Assembly (NCBI GenBank): GCA_016280895.1
Contig: JAEEHM010000057.1
Location: forward strand, 1-60,715
DNA from: Bacillota bacterium
Lineage (GTDB): Bacteria; Bacillota_I; Bacilli_A; ML615J-28; CAG-698
Length of the DNA: 60,715 nucleotides
Direction: 5' to 3'
Shown: piece after piece, positions 41,297-48,846 of the stretch
How positions within the stretch are numbered: the stretch's first letter is position 1
Layout of the letters: every line of letters begins with the position of its first letter
The notes under the pieces: model-generated
The model's database searches: none
The model's input: only the letters and a program-made list of their open reading frames with translations
Told to the model about the DNA's origin: nothing
Program-made: the position numbers and the translations under genes

Positions 41297-43313
41297 ATTT
41301 CAGCGTATAACTTTGAATAATTTTGGTTGTTATGGTGGTGAAAAATCAATTGAGTTTCCTAATGAAAATGGAGTAGTTATAATTTGGGGAGAAAATGGAT
41401 TTGGGAAAACTACATTGCTACGTGCTATTCTTTTTGCTTTTACTGGCAAACTTGAAGATATACCAGATTATGATGGGCAAAATCATAAGTTTAAAGATGT
41501 AATAAATAGTGATAGTTGGAAAAGTAAGGAATATTTCTTTAGCGTTAGAGTAAAATTTATTTATAATGATGATCATTATGAAATCGTTAGGACAGTAAAA
41601 AAGAAAGAAAATATAGATGTACCTACTTCTGACAATGATTATGATGTCAAATTTGGAATACGCCAAGAAACGGTATCGCTTCCACAAACAGATGCAGAAA
41701 AGATTAAGAATGCTGTAATGCCTGATGGCGTTGAAAGATTCTTTATGTTTGATGGTGAGTATTTAGAAAAATACGAGAGTTTATTATATGAAAAGTCATC
41801 TAATATGCATATTAAGGAGTCAATAGAGAGAATACTAGGTGCTCCTGTATTAAAAAATTCATATAGTCATGTCTGTGATATTTTATCAAAATACGAAGAT
41901 CAATACTCAAAAGAATTGTCAAGAGACGAAAAAAATAAAAAATATTCATCTGATTTGAATAAATTAAATGAAGAAATGCAAATTCTAATTAGTGAAAAAA
42001 ATGATAAAGATGATGAAATCGCTAATGACAATAAGAGAATTGAAGAAATAAAAACTTTGTTATCAAGTAATAGTGGTTACAAAGAAATTCTTGAATCCGA
42101 AGAAATGCATATTAAACAAAGAGACAGACTAATTGATGAACAAAAAAGACTATGGGCTGATGTCAGAAAAATTATAGATAACAATCTAGTATCGCTATGT
42201 TATAATAGGGTAAATGAAACTATACAGGATTTGAAGTCTAGACAAATGGATTTATCAAAAGAACACACAAAACATGCTCTTTTTGTTGAAAACATAAAAT
42301 TAAAAGAAGAGGCAGAAGAAAATTGTTATTGTGAAATCTGTTTGCAAAAGTTAGATATTGAAGCTCAAAATCAATTAAGAAATCAATTAAATGAATTAAA
42401 AAATAAAAACTCATTTGTTTTATCGGATGAAGAAGAAAACGAATTACGTCTAGTGACATCTCAAATTAATAATCTTGAAAATCTTAATATTCATCGTGTC
42501 GTTTTATCAGAAAGTATTTATACATTAGAAAAAACGATAGCTGATAATGATATAGAAATTGAAAAACTAAATGAGCTTATTAATACTGATCAGTCACAAA
42601 GAAGATTTTATGAGAGCAGTGATACAAAGAATGGAATTACTCCAGAATTAATAAAAAGTTTAACACGTGAATTATCTTCAATTGAGGAACAGTTGCCTAT
42701 GAAGATTAGACAATCAAATAATATAGAAGATATTAAGATGAAGAGTAAAAACGATGAAATAGACGCTTTAAAGAAGAAAATAAAAAATGATGTTTCTTCA
42801 GAAGAATTAGAAAAATTAAGCACATTGATAAATATCTATAAAGACTTAACAAAAATATTTAGACGTGGAATAGATGATTATACACTTGTATTAAAAAACA
42901 AGGTAGAGAAATGTGCATCTGATATTTTCTTAAGTATCAGGCAACAAAAAGACTATAATGGCCTTGAAATTAATGATAATTACGGGCTACAAATAATGCA
43001 TGAATCCGGAGATAGGGTTCCAGTTAAATCTGCAGGTTATGGTCATATAGTTGCATTGTCACTGATAACTGCATTACATATGAATGCTCCAGAAGAAGGA
43101 CCTATAGTTATGGATTCTCCGTTTGGTAGACTATCATTTGCACATAAGCGTAATGTTGTTAGACAATTACCTAATATGGGACAACAAGTTATTATGTTAT
43201 TATATGACGATGAAGTTCCGAGAGATGACATTGTTAAAATTTTGGGTGATAGATTATTGAAAGAATATAGATTAGAGCATTCATATGCTTTCCAGACAAG
43301 TTTTGGAGATTAG
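41289..43313 (+). CDS. DndD/Rad50-like SMC ATPase
   Basis: 674 residues. Walker A WGENGFGKTT at residues 33-42; GVERFFMFDGEYLEKYESLL near 145, as in DndD; long coiled-coil arms; a central CEIC (about residue 350) resembling a Rad50 zinc hook; and a C-terminal half with SAGYGHIVALSLI (signature-like) and IVMDSPFGRLSF (Walker B/D-loop). DndD belongs to DNA phosphorothioation, but no DndC sulfurtransferase is present, so this is probably a DndD-like subunit of a different restriction system. AAAGGAG precedes ATG 41289. Confidence 0.82.
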   Translation: MFRFQRITLNNFGCYGGEKSIEFPNENGVVIIWGENGFGKTTLLRAILFAFTGKLEDIPDYDGQNHKFKDVINSDSWKSKEYFFSVRVKFIYNDDHYEIVRTVKKKENIDVPTSDNDYDVKFGIRQETVSLPQTDAEKIKNAVMPDGVERFFMFDGEYLEKYESLLYEKSSNMHIKESIERILGAPVLKNSYSHVCDILSKYEDQYSKELSRDEKNKKYSSDLNKLNEEMQILISEKNDKDDEIANDNKRIEEIKTLLSSNSGYKEILESEEMHIKQRDRLIDEQKRLWADVRKIIDNNLVSLCYNRVNETIQDLKSRQMDLSKEHTKHALFVENIKLKEEAEENCYCEICLQKLDIEAQNQLRNQLNELKNKNSFVLSDEEENELRLVTSQINNLENLNIHRVVLSESIYTLEKTIADNDIEIEKLNELINTDQSQRRFYESSDTKNGITPELIKSLTRELSSIEEQLPMKIRQSNNIEDIKMKSKNDEIDALKKKIKNDVSSEELEKLSTLINIYKDLTKIFRRGIDDYTLVLKNKVEKCASDIFLSIRQQKDYNGLEINDNYGLQIMHESGDRVPVKSAGYGHIVALSLITALHMNAPEEGPIVMDSPFGRLSFAHKRNVVRQLPNMGQQVIMLLYDDEVPRDDIVKILGDRLLKEYRLEHSYAFQTSFGD

Positions 43314-43322
43314 GAGTTAAGA

Positions 43323-43706
43323 ATGGGAAAATTAATTGGAGAGATAAGTATATCAGAAAAATCAAGTGAAATAATTAAAAAAATGAGTAATGATAAGGAT
43401 CGCTCACTAGGATACTTTAAAGATGAGAGTGATTTTGGTAGATTTGCTCTTGCATTTGCGATTTCTAAGAAATTAGATTTAGACTTTGATTCAAAGACAT
43501 ACAAATCACAAAATTCATTAAAAACTAAATGGCATTATGCTTCTATAGACTCTAATGGTGAATATGATACTATCTTAAAAAATATTCATCCAGAAATAAT
43601 AATCGATAATGATTATATAAGTGCATTAATTGATTATACAATAAAGTATATAGATAAAGAATTTTTCCAAAAAGGAATATACGAGATATCGCAAATTGTA
43701 AAATAG
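43323..43706 (+). CDS. Small protein ending the methyltransferase/helicase/SMC operon
   Basis: 127 residues. The N-terminal part (ISISEKSSEIIKKMSND...FGRFALAFAISKKLDL) loosely recalls DndE-like or ribbon-helix DNA-binding proteins: a strand, a helix pair, and a conserved R-x-A. The likeness to DndE is weak and by eye only. The gene begins 9 bp after the DndD-like gene, with AGGAG before ATG 43323, and a terminator follows. Confidence 0.6.
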   Translation: MGKLIGEISISEKSSEIIKKMSNDKDRSLGYFKDESDFGRFALAFAISKKLDLDFDSKTYKSQNSLKTKWHYASIDSNGEYDTILKNIHPEIIIDNDYISALIDYTIKYIDKEFFQKGIYEISQIVK

Positions 43707-43765
43707 TGGTCAGAAATTGTTTGTAAAAACATTAGTTTATTTATATACATATAAAAGTGTGCGAG

Positions 43766-43793
43766 GAGAAAGATAATATCTTTCTCTTTTTTT
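43766..43793 (+). terminator. Terminator of the 34.8-43.7 kb operon
   Basis: GAGAAAGAT (43766-43774)/ATCTTTCTC (43778-43786), 9-bp stem, then seven Ts. Confidence 0.85.
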
Positions 43794-43853
43794 ATGTCCC
43801 AAAATTGATACATATCCTTTGATATAATCATAGCACACTAATAGGAGGACATT

Positions 43854-45092
43854 ATGGAAAAAGATTTTTTAAGTAAAGTGTATGGATATAAAAGAATCAA
43901 AGAAGAATTGTATCTAATCAGAAATTGGTATTTAAATAGTGATAAGTTAAAAGAAAAAAGAGAATTATTACCTAAAGGAATCTTATTATATGGAGAACCA
44001 GGTAATGGTAAAACTAGAATAATCAGAGAATATTCAAAAACATTCAATTATCCTATATTTGTTATTGAAGGAAAGAATGATAATGTTCAAAAAGAAGTAT
44101 GTGATATATATGAACAAGCAAAAAAAGAAAAACATGCAATAGTTGTAATAGATGAATTAGATAGATTAATCGATAAAGATGATAAATTAATAAGAATCAT
44201 AATGTCTCAATTAGATGGATTTGATGCAAACACAAATATATTAACTTTAGCAACATGTAATGAATATTACAAAATGCCAGATGCTTTAATAAGAGAAGGA
44301 AGATTTGATAGACATTTCTATATTGGAATAACTGATGGAGAAATGGAAGATATAATAAGATCATTTTCAACTGATGCTAAAATAATATTAACTGAGGAAG
44401 AAATATTAGAATTATCACAATGTTTGAATTATTACAGCACAGGAGAAATAAAAGCAATTTTCAATAATGCTTCATTAAGATATGGGGATGACTGTACAAT
44501 TGATAATATTATCAATACAGCAGACTTCTTAAAAACTGGGTATATTGGTTTAGATAAAAAAACAAAAATAGATAAATATATTGCAGTTCACGAAGCAGGA
44601 CATGCAATATATTCATATTTCTTTTGTGATAGTCAAAGATTTTTAAGAATATATTTTAATGATGAAGGTGGATGTACTATTTCTAAAGATATAGATAGTA
44701 AAGAAACAATAGAAAGTAGAATCAATAAAGTAAGAATGAGCTTAGCAGGAATTGTTGCTGAAGAATTAATATTTAAAAAGCATAGTATTGGTTGTAGTAA
44801 CGATTTAGAAAAAGCACATAATTTTGCTTTTAGATTAATGAATAGAGCATGTATAGAAGGTTTGGATAGTTTTTGCTCACGTGAAACATATTATGATAGA
44901 AGAAATATATCAGAATATTCAAGTAAGATTATTGATAAAAAGACTAATAAGTTTTTAAAAGATAACTATAAAATAGTAAAAAGAAATTTAAAGAAATATA
45001 AAAAACATATATTATTGGTAAGTGATTATTTACAAGAACATCGAGAAATTAAAAGAAATGATTTTATTAAATTGTTGAGTACACAAATATAA
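43854..45092 (+). CDS. Soluble FtsH-like AAA protease
   Basis: 412 residues. An AAA+ domain, with GYKRIKEELYLIRNWYL at the start, Walker A GEPGNGKT near 47, Walker B IVVIDELDRL near 100, LATCNEYYKMPDAL and the arginine-finger region REGRFDRHFY, is joined to an M41 peptidase domain with HEAGH (zinc ligands His246 and His250) and CSNDLEKA as the third-ligand region. FtsH normally has two N-terminal membrane helices and about 600 residues; none are present here. It has its own promoter region and terminators on both sides. GGAGGAC precedes ATG 43854. Confidence 0.85.
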   Translation: MEKDFLSKVYGYKRIKEELYLIRNWYLNSDKLKEKRELLPKGILLYGEPGNGKTRIIREYSKTFNYPIFVIEGKNDNVQKEVCDIYEQAKKEKHAIVVIDELDRLIDKDDKLIRIIMSQLDGFDANTNILTLATCNEYYKMPDALIREGRFDRHFYIGITDGEMEDIIRSFSTDAKIILTEEEILELSQCLNYYSTGEIKAIFNNASLRYGDDCTIDNIINTADFLKTGYIGLDKKTKIDKYIAVHEAGHAIYSYFFCDSQRFLRIYFNDEGGCTISKDIDSKETIESRINKVRMSLAGIVAEELIFKKHSIGCSNDLEKAHNFAFRLMNRACIEGLDSFCSRETYYDRRNISEYSSKIIDKKTNKFLKDNYKIVKRNLKKYKKHILLVSDYLQEHREIKRNDFIKLLSTQI

Positions 45093-45101
45093 ATAAGGAA
45101 T

Positions 45102-45136
45102 AAAAGAAGTTTGATTAAATTCAAACTTCTTTTATT
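45102..45136 (+). terminator. Terminator of the FtsH-like gene
   Basis: Perfect 13-bp stem AAAAGAAGTTTGA (45102-45114)/TCAAACTTCTTTT (45121-45133). Confidence 0.85.
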
Positions 45137-45463
45137 GTTTTAGTAATTTTATAATTGATTTATTTAAATATATAAGTAGGGGAAAATAATATAATTTCTT
45201 TAAGGTCAAATTTTGTAGCCTTAAAAGTGAGAAATCGAGGTCGATTTTTTCGACCACGATATTATATATAATTGATAATGTGAATGGAATTCGAAAAGAA
45301 TGAAATATGATTAATCGTGAGGTACAGAAAATTCACATCACAAATGTGATTCACGTGCGAAGTAAAAGCATTTCGTGAGGTCAAATTTTTGACCTCATGA
45401 AAAATAATCATAATAACAGGAATATCTTGATGTCAAAAAAATAACGTCAAATATTAAATATTC

Positions 45464-45604
45464 TTATGAGGTCGCAAAATGAGACCTCATAAATTAAAAT
45501 AGCATATGTTAAAAAATATGTGGTTTATTGCCAAAACTTTTGATTACAAATACGATTTCAGTAAAGATGTATAATAACTTGAGGTCAAAATTTTTTACCT
45601 CAAG
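45464..45604. repeat. Degenerate 141-bp repeat unit A
   Basis: Runs from one palindrome to the next and aligns along its length with unit B at 45760-45900, also 141 bp; for example TTGCCAAAACTTTTGATTAC here against TTGGCTAAAAATTTTTACTG there. Similarity is partial, so the duplication is old. Confidence 0.65.
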
Positions 45605-45662
45605 ATTGAGGGGAGTAAGGAGCCTTCGATATTTCAATTTATATAGAATACTAAATAAATAA
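45567..45662 (+). pseudogene. ORF6N-like fragment in the palindrome array
   Basis: A 31-codon frame reading MYNNLRSKFFTSRLRGVRSLRYF. It resembles the centre of ORF6N domains, where an LRSxxxTS stretch is followed by (G)RRYLPYVF. No ribosome binding site is seen. A second such frame, 45700-45804, reads MFKLDIILRSIFSTSSGKYY. Both suggest that at least part of the array derives from decayed ORF6N genes. Confidence 0.4.
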
Positions 45663-45759
45663 CGTGGTGTAAAAATTTCACCTCGACTATTTAGTATATA
45701 TGTTTAAATTGGATATAATCTTGAGGTCGATTTTTTCGACCTCAAGTGGAAAATATTAT

Positions 45760-45900
45760 CATGAGGTCACAAAATGTGACCTCATGAATTTAGATAGAAT
45801 ATGATTAAAAAGTAATATGCTTCTTGGCTAAAAATTTTTACTGCAAATAAGAATGCTTTGATGGAAAATAATAATTTGCGGTCACATTTTGTGACCGCAA
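45760..45900. repeat. Degenerate 141-bp repeat unit B
   Basis: Partner of unit A (45464-45604); starts and ends with a palindrome. It is followed after 20 bp by the ribosome binding site of the first ORF6N gene. Confidence 0.65.
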
Positions 45901-45936
45901 GAAGGGGATAATGATGGAATAAAAAGGAGGATTAAT

Positions 45937-46266
45937 ATGAACAATAATGATATTCAAATCTTAGACAAACAGACAATTGAGTCAATGATTTATACTATAA
46001 GAGAACAAAAAGTAATGTTGGATTTTGAACTTGCTAGAATATATGGGTATTCTACAAGCAGTTTTAATGAACAAGTCAAGAGAAATATTGAGAAGTTTCC
46101 TGACAGATATAGATTTCAAATAAGAAAAGTAGAAATTAATACTTTTTCAAGGTCGCATAATGCGACCTTGAAAAAAGAACGAGGTAAAAATTATAAATAT
46201 ATGACCTATGCCTTTACAGAACAAGGCATTTATATGCTAATGATAGAAAAAAGGAGGACTATATGA
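45937..46266 (+). CDS. Truncated ORF6N-domain protein (tandem copy 1)
   Basis: 109 residues. An ORF6N DNA-binding domain: TIREQKVMLDFELARIYGYSTSSFNEQVKRNIEKFPDRYRFQI, then FSRSHNATLKKE and YAFTEQGIYMLM. The family is known from phage and plasmid proteins. Compared with the next gene it ends abruptly after MLM with IEKRRTI, which is encoded by the ribosome-binding-site region of copy 2; a deletion between two tandem copies explains this. AAGGAGG precedes ATG 45937. It may be a free-standing DNA-binding domain or a dead end product. Confidence 0.8.
   Translation: MNNNDIQILDKQTIESMIYTIREQKVMLDFELARIYGYSTSSFNEQVKRNIEKFPDRYRFQIRKVEINTFSRSHNATLKKERGKNYKYMTYAFTEQGIYMLMIEKRRTI
46143..46175. repeat. 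Palindrome inside ORF6N copy 1
   Basis: A perfect 15-bp inverted repeat, TTTTTCAAGGTCGCA (46143-46157)/TGCGACCTTGAAAAA (46161-46175), in frame, encoding FSRSHNATLKK. Same family as the upstream array. Confidence 0.95.
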
Positions 46267-47207
46267 ACAATAATGATATACAAATTTTAAATAAGCAAAC
46301 AATTGAATCAATGATTTATACAATAAGGGGACAAAAAGTAATGCTGGACTTTGATCTTGCTAGAATATATGGGTATTCAACAAAAAGATTTAATGAACAA
46401 GTGAAAAATAATATTGAAAAGTTCCCTAAACGATATAGGTTTCAACTCAAAGTCGACGAACTTAATATGGTTTTGCGGTCGAAAAAATCGACCGCAAATA
46501 CAATAACTATGAGACGATATCTTCCTTATGTCTTTACAGAACAAGGTATATATATGCTAATGACTGTATTAAAAGGAGATTTAGCCACTAAACAAAGTAT
46601 TGCGTTAATAGATACTTTTAAAGAGATGAAAGATTATATTATTGAAAATAGTAATTTAAGTGATATTAATGAAATATTAAAACTTAATAATATTGTGAAT
46701 GAACATTCTAATAAGATTGATGTAATTGAAAATAAATTAAATGTTGTTATGAAGAATTTTATTGATGAAGATACTTTCAAACATTTTGTGTTTCAAAATG
46801 GGAAGAAGATAGAAGCTGATGTTGCTATTCAATCAATATTTAAAAGAGCTAAGAAAAGTATTATTGTGGTTGATGATTATATTGATATAAAAACTCTACA
46901 ATTATTAAAAATTGCGAAAGAAGAAGTTAAAATAATTATTATTAGTGATAATAAAGGAAAGAATAATATCAATAAGAATTTCATTAAAGATGCTAATTTA
47001 AATATTGAATTTAAAAATAATAAAATATTTCATGATAGGTATATTTTCTTAGATCATAATATTGATAGTGAAGAAATATATCATTTAGGGGGATCAATAA
47101 AGGATGCTGGTGGAAGAGTGAGTGCTATTAGTAGAGTTTATGATTTAAATATTTATAAAAGCAATATTAAAAAAGCACTTAGTCATGAAAACATTGAAAT
47201 TGAATAA
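46263..47207 (+). CDS. ORF6N-domain protein with C-terminal PLD-like domain (tandem copy 2)
   Basis: 314 residues. Residues 1-105 are an ORF6N domain nearly identical at its start to copy 1 (NNNDIQIL(N/D)KQTIESMIYTIR) and including VLRSKKSTANT and YVFTEQGIYML. A helical linker follows. Residues of about 195-310 resemble a single phospholipase-D-type unit: SIIVVDDYID, KIFHDRYIFLDHN (H-x-R/K core) and YHLGGSIKDAGGR. The protein may bind specific DNA and act on it or on another phosphodiester. AGGAGG precedes ATG 46263, which overlaps the stop of copy 1. Confidence 0.83.
   Translation: MNNNDIQILNKQTIESMIYTIRGQKVMLDFDLARIYGYSTKRFNEQVKNNIEKFPKRYRFQLKVDELNMVLRSKKSTANTITMRRYLPYVFTEQGIYMLMTVLKGDLATKQSIALIDTFKEMKDYIIENSNLSDINEILKLNNIVNEHSNKIDVIENKLNVVMKNFIDEDTFKHFVFQNGKKIEADVAIQSIFKRAKKSIIVVDDYIDIKTLQLLKIAKEEVKIIIISDNKGKNNINKNFIKDANLNIEFKNNKIFHDRYIFLDHNIDSEEIYHLGGSIKDAGGRVSAISRVYDLNIYKSNIKKALSHENIEIE
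46472..46498. repeat. Palindrome inside ORF6N copy 2
   Basis: Perfect 11-bp inverted repeat TTTGCGGTCGA (46472-46482)/TCGACCGCAAA (46488-46498), at the same position of the domain as in copy 1, encoding LRSKKSTAN. Confidence 0.95.
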
Positions 47208-47305
47208 AAAGATTGGTGAAAATAATATAATATGTTATAATAATAGTATAAAATGTCACCTAATAAGATGATTAATTGTTTTATTAGTGATGGGAGAATA
47301 TAATT

Positions 47306-48829
47306 ATGAAAAAAATATTAATATTTATATTATTATTGTTTGTTGTTTTCATGTTTGGATGTAGTGATAGAAATACTGAAAAAGATAATGATAAAGAAAA
47401 CAATAATAAAATTAAATTAGAATATAAAGAATATAAAAGTAGAGCATCTTTTTTTAGATTTAGTAGTAAAGTGAATAATTTTTATGTTGTTAAATCATGT
47501 GAAGAATTTAAAGAATTAGATGTAGAATCTATCCTTTTATACAATGATTATTATAATTCATATAGTCCAGATTATTTTAAATCATATGATTCAGAATATT
47601 ATAATTCTAAAGGACTTATTTGTTTTGAAATAATGGAATCAAGTGGTGATAATGTTCATTCTTTAGATATTTCTTTAGATAATAATATTATTTCAATTGA
47701 TTATAAGCTTACACCTCCAGATTTTGGTCAAGATGATGTAGCATATTTTCTTGTGTTAGTAGAAGTAGAATTAGATAAGATTGATAATATTGAAAAAGTT
47801 GAAATAACCGGTGATAAAGAAATTAAACTTATTAAATATTCTAAATTAGGAAAAATGCTAAAGATTGAAAATGATTTTGAAGATGGAATATTACATGGTA
47901 AAGTTAATGGATCTTATGGACTTACTTATATTGCACTTCCTTTTGAATATACACAAGGAAAAATAAAAAATTCTATGGTAAATTGGTCATCAAGTGATGA
48001 GGATGTTGCCATTGTTAATAATATTGGACATGTGCGATTTTTAGGTGCTGGCACTTGTGAAATAAAAGCTAGCCGTGATGGTTATTTTGATACTATTCAA
48101 GTAATTGTTGAAGATAATAATGAATTAGAAAAATATGAATTATATCGTAATTTATTATTACGTGATAATATGAAGGGACTCGAATTATATTGTTATAGAA
48201 GAGAATATAGTAGTAAATATGATTGTGTATTGCTTACTGGTACTAATAGATTTAAAACTGTAGATGAAATAAAAGAATTACAGGATAATTTAGCTTGTCC
48301 ACTTGGTATCATGAAAAATTTAATCACTATTTATGCAAGTGAAGAAAATAAGAGGAATATGTCAATCACAATTGTGTCTAATCCACCTACAGATGATGAA
48401 ATTCAACATGTAACTAAATTATACGAAAATGAATTAGAAGCATTATATGTATATTTAGGTCTAAGAGAAAAAAGTAAGAATTGGGTTTTAAACCAATTTG
48501 ATTTAAGTGGAGAAAAACATATATTTAATGGTGATATTAATCTAGATTTCACTGATGATTGTATTATGTTAACAATGATGCATACTGAATCTTATCCAAT
48601 ATTAGAGGCTAGTGATTTTGGTATTGATAATATTATAAGAGTAGATTATATCGCAGAAAGACCAAATGATTATATGTATCAGCAAGGTACAGCATATAAG
48701 TATACTCAAATTCTTGCTATCTATGTTAAACCAAGAGGAAAAGAAAAAATATTAGAATATATAAAAGAATTAGAAAAACTAGAATTTGTGAGAAGTGCTA
48801 GCCCTAATATGTTAATGTCAATTGATTAG
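47306..48829 (+). CDS. Lipoprotein with a bacterial Ig-like (BIG_2-type) segment
   Basis: 507 residues. A lipoprotein signal peptide (KKILIFILLLFVVFMFGC; lipobox FMFGC, lipidated Cys19) is followed by an asparagine/lysine-rich linker and a secreted body. About residues 220-270 (MVNWSSSDEDVAIVNNIGHVRFLGAGTCEIKA) match the BIG_2 Ig-like fold. The remainder is unrecognised. It is expected on the outer face of the membrane. GGGAG precedes ATG 47306. The membrane protein gene follows after 17 bp, so the two are probably co-transcribed. Confidence 0.8.
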   Translation: MKKILIFILLLFVVFMFGCSDRNTEKDNDKENNNKIKLEYKEYKSRASFFRFSSKVNNFYVVKSCEEFKELDVESILLYNDYYNSYSPDYFKSYDSEYYNSKGLICFEIMESSGDNVHSLDISLDNNIISIDYKLTPPDFGQDDVAYFLVLVEVELDKIDNIEKVEITGDKEIKLIKYSKLGKMLKIENDFEDGILHGKVNGSYGLTYIALPFEYTQGKIKNSMVNWSSSDEDVAIVNNIGHVRFLGAGTCEIKASRDGYFDTIQVIVEDNNELEKYELYRNLLLRDNMKGLELYCYRREYSSKYDCVLLTGTNRFKTVDEIKELQDNLACPLGIMKNLITIYASEENKRNMSITIVSNPPTDDEIQHVTKLYENELEALYVYLGLREKSKNWVLNQFDLSGEKHIFNGDINLDFTDDCIMLTMMHTESYPILEASDFGIDNIIRVDYIAERPNDYMYQQGTAYKYTQILAIYVKPRGKEKILEYIKELEKLEFVRSASPNMLMSID

Positions 48830-48846
48830 TAAGGTAGTAAATAAAA

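Larger units (their letters stand above)
45200..45900. repeat. Array of about ten related palindromes in noncoding DNA upstream of the ORF6N genes
   Basis: Members, with a common pattern RMGGTC-N9-GACCKY: 45200-45224, 45234-45260, 45376-45397, 45464-45492, 45578-45604, 45663-45686 (weak), 45720-45746, 45760-45786 and 45876-45900. A weaker one is at 45427-45450 and a different hairpin near 45331-45355. Arms reach 11 bp perfect. The centre and outer bases vary, but changes are matched on both arms. Several read in frame as L/M-R-S-x-x-x-T-S/A, for example LRSIFSTS, MRSQNVTS and LRSHFVTA. Spacing is irregular (about 35-140 bp). The 844-bp gap has no convincing gene. Confidence 0.85.

Noticed and set aside
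41289-43706. A DNA phosphorothioation (Dnd) system
   Set aside because: Only a DndD-like ATPase and a doubtful DndE-like protein are seen; no DndC sulfurtransferase, DndA or DndB is in the window.
45200-45900. CRISPR array
   Set aside because: Repeats are palindromes with varying sequence and irregular spacing of about 35-140 bp, there are no uniform spacers, and no cas gene is in the window.
45200-47207. Diversity-generating retroelement with variable ORF6N target
   Set aside because: No reverse transcriptase gene is present and the variation shows matched arms rather than adenine-specific changes.
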